Assembly: GCA_014802625.1 (NCBI GenBank)
Contig: JAAVBX010000007.1
Coordinates: forward strand, 52,184 to 112,901
Source: a bacterium
GTDB lineage: Bacteria > Bacteroidota > Bacteroidia > Bacteroidales > Muribaculaceae
Length of the DNA: 60,718 nucleotides
Direction of reading: 5' to 3'
Position 1 is the stretch's first letter, and each line of letters opens with the position of its first letter. Of this stretch, positions 24,502 to 33,438 are shown piece by piece. The notes beneath the pieces are model-generated. The model saw only the letters and a program-made list of their open reading frames with translations. It made no database searches and was not told the origin of the DNA. The position numbers and the translations under genes are program-made.

Positions 24502-25113
24502 ATGAAGAAACTCCTGTTAACAACCCTGTTCGCTGCCGTGGCCGTATCGGCCTCGGCAGAGTTCAGATGGGGCCCGTCGGCATCCGCTTACTTCGGAAAA
24601 TACTATTGGCGCCAACCCCTTATCGAATCTGAATCCCAACCCGCCTTCATGGCAGGAATTATGGGCGAACTCATGATTCCCGGAATCGGGTTCGGCATCG
24701 ACCTCGGTGTCAACTACGCCATGCACTCCGCCAAATTCAATCTCGGAGCGCATGAAATCTGGAGCGCAGGGGGATACGGCAATGTCCCCTTTAAACTCCA
24801 CAGCGTGGAGGTGCCGGTCCATGTGAGATTCAAGTGGACCCGTATGCAGGGTGTGGAAGACTACGTGGCTCCATTTGCCTATGTCGGTCCGGTTTTCCAG
24901 TTCCACGTCGCCCAGAGTGATTGTCCGGCTATCGAACACCCCGTCGGCTCTGTCGGGCTTCAGTTCGGTATCGGAGCCGAGATTATAAAGAGCATACAGA
25001 TAAGCGGCTCCTATATCTTCAACCCCACATATGAGATCCGCACCGTCAAACTTGATAATCTCTCCGCCAGAAATTCCGGTTGGACCGTCAATCTCACCTA
25101 TCTCTTCAAATAA
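24502..25113 (+). CDS. Second outer-membrane beta-barrel protein
   Basis: A 203-aa product with a signal peptide (LLLTTLFAAVAVSASA) and barrel strands such as FRWGPSASAYFGKYYWR, GFGIDLGVNYAMHSAKF, FAYVGPVFQFHV and GLQFGIGAEIIKSIQISGSY. The final strand is WTVNLTYLFK. Its layout parallels the preceding gene, suggesting paralogy. Function is not evident. It ends 38 bp before priA, whose start codon at 25152 was chosen so as not to overlap it. Confidence 0.82.
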   Translation: MKKLLLTTLFAAVAVSASAEFRWGPSASAYFGKYYWRQPLIESESQPAFMAGIMGELMIPGIGFGIDLGVNYAMHSAKFNLGAHEIWSAGGYGNVPFKLHSVEVPVHVRFKWTRMQGVEDYVAPFAYVGPVFQFHVAQSDCPAIEHPVGSVGLQFGIGAEIIKSIQISGSYIFNPTYEIRTVKLDNLSARNSGWTVNLTYLFK

Positions 25114-25151
25114 GACAGAGACCTCAGCCTATCCCTCATCTTAATGTATCA

Positions 25152-27611
25152 ATGTACGCCGAAGTAATCCTACCCCTCCCACTGTACTCTACATTTACCT
25201 ACTCCGTGCCTGAAGGCATGGAGAATATAGGCATAGGTTCGAGGGTACTGGTACAGTTCGGCAAACGCAAGTTCTATACCGGCATAGTGGCCGCCCTGCG
25301 TCCCGACCCACCTGCCGGATATGAGGTAAAGCCTATCTCCACTCTCCTCGACGCAGATCCGATAATCCGCTATCCTCAGCTGAAACTATGGCAATGGATA
25401 GCTGATTATTATCTTTGCGCTCCCGGCGATGTCTATAAAGCGGCCATACCTACGGGGCTGAAGCCTGAAAGCACGACTTTTATATCCCTCAATCCTGATT
25501 TCGATGAGGATGCCCTCGACAGTCTTAATGAGGATGAACGCCGGATAGCCTCCCTCCTTGCAGAGGAGAAGAAACTATCGTTGACAGATATCCAGACCCG
25601 CACCGAGATTCCCAAGGCTACCGCATTGGTGAAGAATCTCCTCGAAGATGGCGTGGTGATGGTCGCGGAGACCATCATTGAGAAGTACCGCCCCAAGACC
25701 ATAAAAATGGTGAAGCTCGCTCTGCCGGATGGCAATATCGAGGGAGTGCATCGTCTGCTTGATCTCACCAACCGTTCACCCAAACAGCAGCGCGCGTTGA
25801 TGGGATATCTCGAACTTTCAAGATATATCAATGCCGACGGAGAACCCGATGAAGTACCGCGTGAGAATCTGATCAAACGCACCGGGGTCACTCCCGGTAT
25901 CATCAAGACGATGGTGGACAAAGGTATCTTCGAGATCTATAAAAAAAGTATCAACCGATTCAGCGACCTTCAGAAAGATACGGCGGAAATCCCTGAATTG
26001 TCCGCAGCCCAGAAGAGGGCCCATGGGGAGATTATCGAGCGTTTCCGCGACCATCAGGTGTGCCTGCTTCATGGCGTGACGGGAAGCGGTAAAACGGAGA
26101 TATATTCCCATCTGATACGTCAGATGCTCGATGCCGGCCGACAGGTGCTCTATCTCGTGCCGGAGATATCGTTGACCACCCAGCTCACCGACCGCCTGCG
26201 CAGGACATTCGGCGACCGGCTGCTCGTATATCATTCAAAATTCTCCGATAACGAACGCGTCGATGTCTGGCGGCGCGTGCTCGGCAGCCACGAGTCCCTT
26301 CTGATTCTCGGGGCACGAAGCTCCGTCTTCCTGCCATTCCACAGGCTCGGGCTCGTGATTGTGGATGAGGAACACGAAGCCTCCTACAAACAATATGATC
26401 CCGCTCCGCGATACAACGCCCGCGACACCGCTATGGTGCTCGCCTCCATGCACGGTGCGAAAACTCTCCTCGGCTCCGCCACCCCCGCCGTCGACACTTA
26501 CTACAAGGCCGTGAACGGGAAATATGGACTCGTCACTCTATCGGAGAGATTCGAAGGCGCACGCCTGCCGGAGGTGGAAATAGTCGATATGAAGGACCAG
26601 CGCAAGCGAAAGCTTGCGGATGGGATACTCTCGCAACCGCTGAAGCAAGCCACCGAGGAGGCCATGGAGAAGGGACAGCAGGCACTGATGTTTCAGAACC
26701 GTCGCGGTTTCGCGCCATTCGTTGTCTGCAAAACCTGCGGCTGGACTCCAAAATGTACAAACTGCGATGTATCGCTCGTCTATCATAAACATTCCGACAC
26801 ACTGCGTTGCCACTACTGCGGGTTCGCCATGCCTCTCCCCGCGCTCTGTCCGGCATGTCAGGAGAACTCGATAGAAATCTACGGCTACGGCACAGAGCGT
26901 ATCGCCGAGGAGGTGCATGGATATTTCGCTTCCCGCCGCGTAGGCCGCATGGACCTTGATACGACCCGCAACAAGGATTCTTATCAGGAAATTATCGAGG
27001 ATTTCTCAAGCCACAACATGGATATCCTCGTGGGGACCCAGATGGTCACCAAGGGTCTCGACTTTGGAAAGGTGACGGTCGTCGGTGTGCTCAATGCAGA
27101 TTCCATCCTCAATTTCCCTGACTTCAGGAGCAACGAACGCGCATTCAATATGCTCGAACAGGTGGCCGGACGCGCCGGACGCCGCTCTGATCTCGGAAAG
27201 GTCTTCATCCAGACCACCGATCCGCAAAGCCACGTCCTTGACTTCGTGAAGGCCCACAACTACAACGGATTCTATGAATCTGAAATCGAAAGCCGCAGGA
27301 AACTGCTGTATCCACCTTTCAGCCGTATCATCAACATCTATCTGAAGAACAAGAACTCCCGCGATGTGGATGAAGCGGCCATCCTCTTCTCGCAAGCTCT
27401 GCGAGCCACATTCGGCCCGCGTGTGCTCGGCCCGGAGAAACCCTTCGTCAGCCGTGTCGCCACATGGTATCTGCAGTGCATTATGCTCAAGATCGAAGCC
27501 TCCGCTTCGATGACAAAGGTGAAGCATATACTGCGGACCATTTACGAAAGTCTCGCCCGAGATCCGAGGATAAAATCCTCCATCCTTTATTACGACGTGG
27601 ATCCGGTCTGA
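25152..27611 (+). CDS. priA: Primosomal replication restart helicase PriA
   Basis: DNA helicase that recognises stalled forks and reloads the replisome. The product is 819 aa from ATG 25152 (MYAEVILPLPLYSTFTYSVP). The frame extends 24 codons further upstream into the barrel gene and that part is rejected. Visible parts are the N-terminal 3'-DNA-binding domain, Walker A GVTGSGKTEIY, the DEEHEASYKQ Walker B box, helicase motifs LLGSATPA and FQNRRGFAP, paired zinc clusters (CKTCGWTPKCTNC and CHYCGFAMPLPALCPAC), and GTQMVTKGLDF plus AGRAGR. All are PriA hallmarks. Confidence 0.96.
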   Translation: MYAEVILPLPLYSTFTYSVPEGMENIGIGSRVLVQFGKRKFYTGIVAALRPDPPAGYEVKPISTLLDADPIIRYPQLKLWQWIADYYLCAPGDVYKAAIPTGLKPESTTFISLNPDFDEDALDSLNEDERRIASLLAEEKKLSLTDIQTRTEIPKATALVKNLLEDGVVMVAETIIEKYRPKTIKMVKLALPDGNIEGVHRLLDLTNRSPKQQRALMGYLELSRYINADGEPDEVPRENLIKRTGVTPGIIKTMVDKGIFEIYKKSINRFSDLQKDTAEIPELSAAQKRAHGEIIERFRDHQVCLLHGVTGSGKTEIYSHLIRQMLDAGRQVLYLVPEISLTTQLTDRLRRTFGDRLLVYHSKFSDNERVDVWRRVLGSHESLLILGARSSVFLPFHRLGLVIVDEEHEASYKQYDPAPRYNARDTAMVLASMHGAKTLLGSATPAVDTYYKAVNGKYGLVTLSERFEGARLPEVEIVDMKDQRKRKLADGILSQPLKQATEEAMEKGQQALMFQNRRGFAPFVVCKTCGWTPKCTNCDVSLVYHKHSDTLRCHYCGFAMPLPALCPACQENSIEIYGYGTERIAEEVHGYFASRRVGRMDLDTTRNKDSYQEIIEDFSSHNMDILVGTQMVTKGLDFGKVTVVGVLNADSILNFPDFRSNERAFNMLEQVAGRAGRRSDLGKVFIQTTDPQSHVLDFVKAHNYNGFYESEIESRRKLLYPPFSRIINIYLKNKNSRDVDEAAILFSQALRATFGPRVLGPEKPFVSRVATWYLQCIMLKIEASASMTKVKHILRTIYESLARDPRIKSSILYYDVDPV

Positions 27612-27644
27612 TCCCGCCGCTGAATCAACCAATATTCAACCGAA

Positions 27645-28961
27645 ATGAACGAAACGCTGACAGATTCGGAATTCGACCGATTACATCTTTGGCATCCATA
27701 TACATCCACTCATGATCCCCTCCCCTGCTATGAGGTGGATCACGCCGAGGGAGCCGAGATTATCCTCAAGGATGGGCGCCGTCTCATCGACGGCATGTCG
27801 TCATGGTGGTGTGTGATCCACGGCTACAGTCATCCCGTGCTCGTGGAGGCCGCAAAAGCGCAAGCCTCCCGTATGTCGCATGTCATGTTCGGTGGTCTCA
27901 CTCACGGACCGGCCATTGAACTCGGACGCCTGCTCCTTGATATATTGCCCGACAATATGCGCCATATCTTCTATGCCGATTCAGGCTCGGTGGCTACAGA
28001 AGTGGCCATGAAAATGGCAGTTCAGGCGCAGGATAATCCCCGGCGCACCGACTTCGCGACAATCCGCAACGGCTACCACGGCGACACCTGGAACGCAATG
28101 TCAGTCTGCGACCCCGTCACAGGCATGCACGGCGCATTCGGCTCCGCCCTTCCCGTGCGCTATTTCGCCGATGCGCCGAAATGCGGCTTCCACGATGAAT
28201 GGGACCCTGCCGATTTCGAGCCTATGCGTCAGCTCATCGACAACCATGCCGACACTCTGGCGGCTGTCATTCTGGAGCCGGTCGTGCAGGGTGCCGGAGG
28301 AATGCGGTTCTATCATCCTCAATATCTGCGCGAACTCCGCCAGCTTTGCGATGAGAAGGGTATTCTCCTGATATTCGATGAAATTGCCACGGGATTCGGA
28401 CGCACGGGACGTCTCTTCGCATGGGAACACGCAGGTGTCAAACCCGATATCATGCTTATCGGAAAGGCCCTTACCGGAGGATTCATGACTTTCGCAGCCG
28501 TGGCCGCATCTGAAGAGGTGGCCGACCGTATATCCTCCTCTTCAGCCAAGTGCATGATGCATGGACCCACGTTCATGGCCAACCCTCTCGCCTGCGCCGT
28601 GGCCATAGCCTCCACGCGTCTGCTCCTCGCCTCTCCATGGCAAAAACGTGTGAAGGAGATTGAGGCAATCATGACGGAGCGTCTTGCCGCCGCCCGCGAA
28701 TGGAAGGGAGTGGAGGACGTGAGAGTGCTCGGCGGAATCGGTGTCATCCAAGTAAAAGAACCGGTCGATCTCTCCACATTCCAGAAACGATGTGTCGAGG
28801 AGGGTGTATGGATACGCCCCTTCGGCAAGAACGCATACATAATGCCTCCCTACCTCGCCATAAGCGATCAACAGCTTAATTTCCTCTGCGATGCGTTTAT
28901 GAAACTGGTGGGTGAGATAGCCGACACCCCATATCATCCTGAGGAATCCGATGGAAAATGA
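27645..28961 (+). CDS. bioA: Adenosylmethionine-8-amino-7-oxononanoate aminotransferase
   Basis: Biotin synthesis transaminase that makes 7,8-diaminononanoate from KAPA, using SAM as amino donor. The 438-aa class-III aminotransferase shows [14 protein letters not shown] at the N terminus, [31 protein letters not shown] and the [20 protein letters not shown] segment. [13 protein letters not shown] and the PLP lysine in [11 protein letters not shown] (Lys274) follow. It begins 33 bp after priA and overlaps bioF by 11 bp. Confidence 0.96.
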   Translation: MNETLTDSEFDRLHLWHPYTSTHDPLPCYEVDHAEGAEIILKDGRRLIDGMSSWWCVIHGYSHPVLVEAAKAQASRMSHVMFGGLTHGPAIELGRLLLDILPDNMRHIFYADSGSVATEVAMKMAVQAQDNPRRTDFATIRNGYHGDTWNAMSVCDPVTGMHGAFGSALPVRYFADAPKCGFHDEWDPADFEPMRQLIDNHADTLAAVILEPVVQGAGGMRFYHPQYLRELRQLCDEKGILLIFDEIATGFGRTGRLFAWEHAGVKPDIMLIGKALTGGFMTFAAVAASEEVADRISSSSAKCMMHGPTFMANPLACAVAIASTRLLLASPWQKRVKEIEAIMTERLAAAREWKGVEDVRVLGGIGVIQVKEPVDLSTFQKRCVEEGVWIRPFGKNAYIMPPYLAISDQQLNFLCDAFMKLVGEIADTPYHPEESDGK

Positions 28962-30225
28962 CTTATCTGATATGGTAAAGAAGAAAAAGGGAAGGGGCGG
29001 CGCATCCGCTCCCGGACAAAAATCAAAAAACAGCCGTGCGGTGAAACCCTTGGCTACGGCTGCGGCACCGGTGCCCGTAGACATCGCGGAAGCCGACCCG
29101 CTGAAAGCATTCGCCGACCACCTTGACCATCTGGCCGACGAGCACAGGATGCGCGTCATTCCAGGCGATGCCACGCAAGGCCGTGTCGACCTCCTCTCCA
29201 ATGACTATCTCGGCCTCGCCGCCGAAGCGCAGACGTATATGCCGGAGTTCCTCCGGCGTTTCCCCGACGCATCCTTCACCTCATCGGCTTCAAGGCTGCT
29301 CTCGCGCGCCAATAAATACCATAATCAACTTGAGGAATATCTCGGGAATCTCTACGGGCGTCCCGCGCTACTGTTCAATTCAGGCTACCACGCCAATATC
29401 GGTATCATTCAGGCTCTCGCTCTCCCGGGAACTCTCTTTCTGGCCGACAAACTCATACATGCCTCAGCCATCGACGGCCTGCGACTCAGCGGCGCCGACT
29501 TCAAGCGTTTCCCTCACAATGATATGCGCAAACTGCGTCGTCTGATCAAGGAGAACTATCAGGCTTATGAACGCATCATCGTGATAGCCGAAAGCATATA
29601 CAGCATGGATGGCGATGTGCTTGATATCGAGCAATTGGTGAAAATCAAACAGGAATACCCGAAGGTGATGCTCTACATCGACGAGGCCCACGGCTTCGGA
29701 GTGAGAGGCGTGCGCGGACTCGGACTCGCCGAGGAATGCGGAGTGACGGATGAGATCGACATCCTCATGGGCACTCTCGGCAAAGCGGCCGCCTCAGCCG
29801 GAGCATTCGTCATAACCTCACCTGTGATGAAGAGCTACCTTATCAATTCCGCCCGGAGTCTCATATTCTCCACTGCCATATCCCCCGCTCAGGCAGCCTG
29901 GTCAATTCTGATGATTGAGAAACTGACAGGTCTGAATGAGCGCCGACTCCATCTGCAGCGTCTCAGCCGTTATCTCGTCAAGGAACTGGAACGTCGTCTG
30001 AATTTCGAGTCTCCCTCGAAATCTCAGATAGTCCCCCTTATAATCGGTGATGCCTCGGAAGCCGTCATAATGTCGGAGTTCCTTGCTGACAAAGGATTCG
30101 ATTCGCTGGCCATTCGCCGACCGACCGTCCCGGCAGGAAGCGAACGCCTGAGGTTCTCCCTCAACGCCAAGTTAACCGAGAAGGACATCGATCGCCTTGT
30201 CACCGCTATCGGACACTACAGATGA
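28951..30225 (+). CDS. bioF: 8-amino-7-oxononanoate synthase with Lys-rich N-terminal extension
   Basis: PLP enzyme that condenses pimeloyl-ACP and alanine to KAPA. The 424-aa chain has the usual alpha-oxoamine synthase body: [33 protein letters not shown], and the PLP lysine in [13 protein letters not shown] (Lys278). It is about 40 residues longer than standard BioF because of an N-terminal stretch with KKKKGRGG and an Ala/Pro/Val-rich linker. A start at the internal Met (MVKKKKG) would keep most of that extension. It overlaps bioA by 11 bp and precedes bioG/C by 29 bp. A 2-amino-3-ketobutyrate CoA ligase is excluded mainly by context. Confidence 0.88.
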   Translation: MENDLSDMVKKKKGRGGASAPGQKSKNSRAVKPLATAAAPVPVDIAEADPLKAFADHLDHLADEHRMRVIPGDATQGRVDLLSNDYLGLAAEAQTYMPEFLRRFPDASFTSSASRLLSRANKYHNQLEEYLGNLYGRPALLFNSGYHANIGIIQALALPGTLFLADKLIHASAIDGLRLSGADFKRFPHNDMRKLRRLIKENYQAYERIIVIAESIYSMDGDVLDIEQLVKIKQEYPKVMLYIDEAHGFGVRGVRGLGLAEECGVTDEIDILMGTLGKAAASAGAFVITSPVMKSYLINSARSLIFSTAISPAQAAWSILMIEKLTGLNERRLHLQRLSRYLVKELERRLNFESPSKSQIVPLIIGDASEAVIMSEFLADKGFDSLAIRRPTVPAGSERLRFSLNAKLTEKDIDRLVTAIGHYR

Positions 30226-30254
30226 TTGCTGATTGAATAATATTTTCTGACCGC

Positions 30255-31625
30255 ATGAGAACCGCACTGATATCACATAATCCCGCCAACCGCAGGCTCA
30301 TACTGATTTTCTCAGGATGGAGTACCATACCCGCATTCTATTCCGATATCTCAGCTCCGGGATGGGACATAAAGGTGGTCTATGATTATAGTTCGGCTGA
30401 ATTCGATGTGGAGTGCATCAGTGGGTATTCTACGATATATGTCGTGGCATGGTCGCTCGGGGTAGTGGCAGCCGAGATAGCGGCCAGACACTTCGGGAGT
30501 TCGGCTATCGCGGCTGCTTTCGCAATCAACGGCACCCTCTCTCCCGCAGATGATGAAATGGGAATCCCGAAGGCGATTTATGAGGGGACACGAAGGACGC
30601 TGTCTATCGATAACCTGCGCAGATTCCGCCGACGCATGGCCCCATCCCCCATCTCGGAGGCGGAATTCATATCAGACTCCGACGCTGATGCGGAGGATGC
30701 GATTCTCCGTCTGCAACGCGAGCTTGACAGCCTGCATCTCTCTATTCCACAGCCATGTCTTCCCTGGAAGAGAATCTATATCGGGCTCAACGACCGCATT
30801 TTTCCTGCCGGAAATCAACTCAAGGCCTGGAGTTCACTTGAAATCCATCCCCAGATCATAACCTTGCAGGAGGGCCACTGGATGCCCCTTCAGAAAATCA
30901 TTTCGGAAATAACTCCCGACCATTCCCGCATCGCCCGCAGATTCAGTCGGGCGGTGACCACCTACGATGGCAACGCACCCGCACAACAACATATTGCCCG
31001 CCGACTCGCCGCCAAATTGCCCGGGACATTCCGGGGCGCGGATGGAATCGACTTACTTGAGATAGGACCCGGAAGCGGACGCCTGACACGTGAACTCGCC
31101 GAAATCCTGCATCCCGCCTCAGCCACCTTCATTGATCTTTATCCGCTCCATTCATTCGGCATCGCCGACCGCGAGACCTACATCACCGGCGACGCGGAGG
31201 ATTGGATGGAGACGGCTCCCTCTGACAGCTTCGACATCGTAGCCTCCGCGAGCACGATTCAGTGGTTTGCCGATCCATTGAGGTTCTTCCGTAATGTCCG
31301 CCGGGTGCTCCGCCCGGGAGGTATCTTTTTATGCTCCACGTTTCTCCCGGGTAATCTCGCCGAACTCGACGTGCTGCGCCCCTCCCCTCTCCTATACCGC
31401 TCGCGTGAAGAGATCGAATCGATGCTTCAACCCCTGTTCCACTCCCTGCAACTCGAAGAGGAAATTATCCCTATGGACTTCCCCTCTCCGCGCGAGGCGT
31501 TGCTCCACCTTAAACTGACCGGAGTCGGCGGAGGATCAAAAGCCACCGTCCGCAACCTCCTGACTTCACTCCCCGACAGACCGCGACTGACTTATGTCTG
31601 CCTATATATCCGTGCATATAAATAA
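30255..31625 (+). CDS. bioC: BioG-BioC fusion: pimeloyl-ACP methyl ester esterase and malonyl-ACP methyltransferase
   Basis: A 456-aa bifunctional protein. Residues 1 to about 205 match the DUF452/BioG esterase: LILIFSGWSTIPAFYSDI and the nucleophile in VVAWSLGVVAAE (Ser67). Residues about 220-456 match BioC: FSRAVTTYDGNAPAQQHIA, the SAM-binding LLEIGPGSGRLTREL (near 262-276), DIVASASTIQWFADP and the FRNVRRVLRPGGIFLCSTF segment. BioC methylates malonyl-ACP to let the fatty-acid enzymes build pimelate, and BioG removes the methyl group at the end. The fusion pairs the opening and closing steps. It is the last gene of bioA-bioF-bioG/C. Confidence 0.92.
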   Translation: MRTALISHNPANRRLILIFSGWSTIPAFYSDISAPGWDIKVVYDYSSAEFDVECISGYSTIYVVAWSLGVVAAEIAARHFGSSAIAAAFAINGTLSPADDEMGIPKAIYEGTRRTLSIDNLRRFRRRMAPSPISEAEFISDSDADAEDAILRLQRELDSLHLSIPQPCLPWKRIYIGLNDRIFPAGNQLKAWSSLEIHPQIITLQEGHWMPLQKIISEITPDHSRIARRFSRAVTTYDGNAPAQQHIARRLAAKLPGTFRGADGIDLLEIGPGSGRLTRELAEILHPASATFIDLYPLHSFGIADRETYITGDAEDWMETAPSDSFDIVASASTIQWFADPLRFFRNVRRVLRPGGIFLCSTFLPGNLAELDVLRPSPLLYRSREEIESMLQPLFHSLQLEEEIIPMDFPSPREALLHLKLTGVGGGSKATVRNLLTSLPDRPRLTYVCLYIRAYK

Positions 31626-31662
31626 TTAAAGATGATTTCTACCCTTTTTTATTACATAAATT

Positions 31663-31692
31663 TTTGATATTGAAATATTTTATTTATCTTTG
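31663..31692 (+). promoter_or_regulatory. Promoter of the secreted-protein genes
   Basis: TTTG (31663-31666), an 18-bp spacer and TATCTTTG (31685-31692) fit the consensus. The leader before ATG 31784 is about 85 nt. Confidence 0.72.
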
Positions 31693-31783
31693 TTGCTATA
31701 AACCCTCCCTGATACTCTCATCCACGAAAATGATCCGCATTGTCGTTGATCCGAATATTCTCCATAATTAACTATATTCAACT

Positions 31784-33409
31784 ATGCGTAAATTCTACTC
31801 ATTATCGGCCATAGCTCTTTCTGCCATGACAGCCTTGGCCAACGTTGGTGACCTGCCGCTGGATCCATCCACAGTGATGATCAAGGATCCAGTTCCGGGC
31901 GCGACTCCGGAAATATTTGTCAAATCAGGCACCGGATTTCTCTCTCTGGGTGAAGGAAACGGTCTGGACGTATTCCCCTCGGAGGGCTCCCTATCGAAAA
32001 TAGTCCGTGACGGCGACAAGTTGTATATCAGCAATGTCTTCAGCTGGGCAAGCTCTCCCGGTTGGATCGAGGGCACGGTAACCGGCAATCAGGTTTCTTT
32101 CAAATTTCCCCAGCTAATCAATGAATATGATGAGGATAACGGTATCATCACCCGTCATCGATTCTATGCCGTCGTCTGCAAGATGGTGGTCCGTGGCGAT
32201 CAGGCCGATATGGTGCCCACAGCGGAGCAGACTCTGAATTTCACCATCAATCCCGACGGCTCACTCACTCCGGAACTCACCTCTACCGGAGAATCCTACT
32301 TCCTCGGAAACTGGGAATTCGCCGATCGCACCTGGACTTGGAATCTTGACGGTGATTTTTATACTCTCCTCGCTCCACAGACCGAGAAAACAATCGACGC
32401 GCCCGCATCGATTGAATATAAGCCGATGGTGCTGACATATCCCCATATCCTCTACGGCGGCGCATACGCCAATGAAGTCTACGTCGGCTTCGATGGTGAT
32501 GACTGCTACCTGAAAGGTATCGCGCTCGGCATTTCCGACTTGCCCGACGCCACTATAAAGGGCACACGCGACGGAAAGGTAATAAGATTCGATTCCGACC
32601 AATTCCTCGGCGACAGCTGGCTCTTCGGCTTCACGCAGTATCTGATAGGAGGCGAAACTGAATTTGTAGAGGATCCCTATTATGGCATATTCTCTCCCGT
32701 ATTCAATCAGACGGACTGTCTCGAATTCGTCTACGATGAGGGGACCTCCACGATGACTTCCGATATGTCGTTCATCATCGTTCCCTCTATTCAGGAGGAT
32801 GCCGCGAATCTCTACTATGAGAATATCTACAACACCCCGTCGATATTCCCCCTCAACACCGACACTGACATCACTGCCCTCTCCGCTCCCGAAGTCCTGA
32901 GCTATGAGGCCGACGATGCCTATGGGCTCCACATCGTGCAGTTTGCCGGAAGCATGATATCGGCCGATGACCAACTCCTCGACATGTCAAAACTTTACTT
33001 CCAGTTCCTCACTGACGACGAACCATTGGAGTTTACAAAGGAAATGGATCCCTACCTGAAGACACCCGCATCCCTCATTCCCTTCGGCACCACCGATTAC
33101 GGCTGTTTCATTGCCCAGGAGAATATAGTTCAGATGGTGGCCATTCCCATGTCGGTGAAATTCAATACCCTCAAACTCCGCTATGTCTACGATCCCGAAG
33201 GTTCTGACCCCATCTATTCGGATGCCGTCACCATAGCTGAGGATGCCGCCGTTGATGAGATAAACGCCGATAACGAAGTCGTAGGCACAAGCTTCACGGA
33301 CCTTGGCGGACGCCCGGTTGCCAATCCCGAAAACGGTGTCTATATCCGCACCGTGCGTATGGCCGACGGCTCTCTGCGTCATCAGAAAGTTCTTATTAAT
33401 TCAAAATAA
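31784..33409 (+). CDS. Secreted protein of unknown family with C-terminal sorting-like motif
   Basis: A 541-aa product with a signal peptide (FYSLSAIALSAMTALA). The body is rich in Asp, Tyr and Thr, with predicted beta strands (for example FLSLGEGNGLDVFPSEGSLS and ITRHRFYAVVCKMVVRG) and no recognised enzyme motif. The last 45 residues, FTDLGGRPVANPENGVYIRT and the SLRHQKVLIN end, follow the short C-terminal pattern seen on many Bacteroidales secreted proteins (D-x-x-GR-x-V, GVY/LYIR, K-V). It is followed 29 bp later by a second protein with the same kind of tail. Surface or periplasmic location is likely; function is unknown. Confidence 0.8.
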   Translation: MRKFYSLSAIALSAMTALANVGDLPLDPSTVMIKDPVPGATPEIFVKSGTGFLSLGEGNGLDVFPSEGSLSKIVRDGDKLYISNVFSWASSPGWIEGTVTGNQVSFKFPQLINEYDEDNGIITRHRFYAVVCKMVVRGDQADMVPTAEQTLNFTINPDGSLTPELTSTGESYFLGNWEFADRTWTWNLDGDFYTLLAPQTEKTIDAPASIEYKPMVLTYPHILYGGAYANEVYVGFDGDDCYLKGIALGISDLPDATIKGTRDGKVIRFDSDQFLGDSWLFGFTQYLIGGETEFVEDPYYGIFSPVFNQTDCLEFVYDEGTSTMTSDMSFIIVPSIQEDAANLYYENIYNTPSIFPLNTDTDITALSAPEVLSYEADDAYGLHIVQFAGSMISADDQLLDMSKLYFQFLTDDEPLEFTKEMDPYLKTPASLIPFGTTDYGCFIAQENIVQMVAIPMSVKFNTLKLRYVYDPEGSDPIYSDAVTIAEDAAVDEINADNEVVGTSFTDLGGRPVANPENGVYIRTVRMADGSLRHQKVLINSK

Positions 33410-33438
33410 TATTATTCTAAAAATTTAAAGTGATATAG

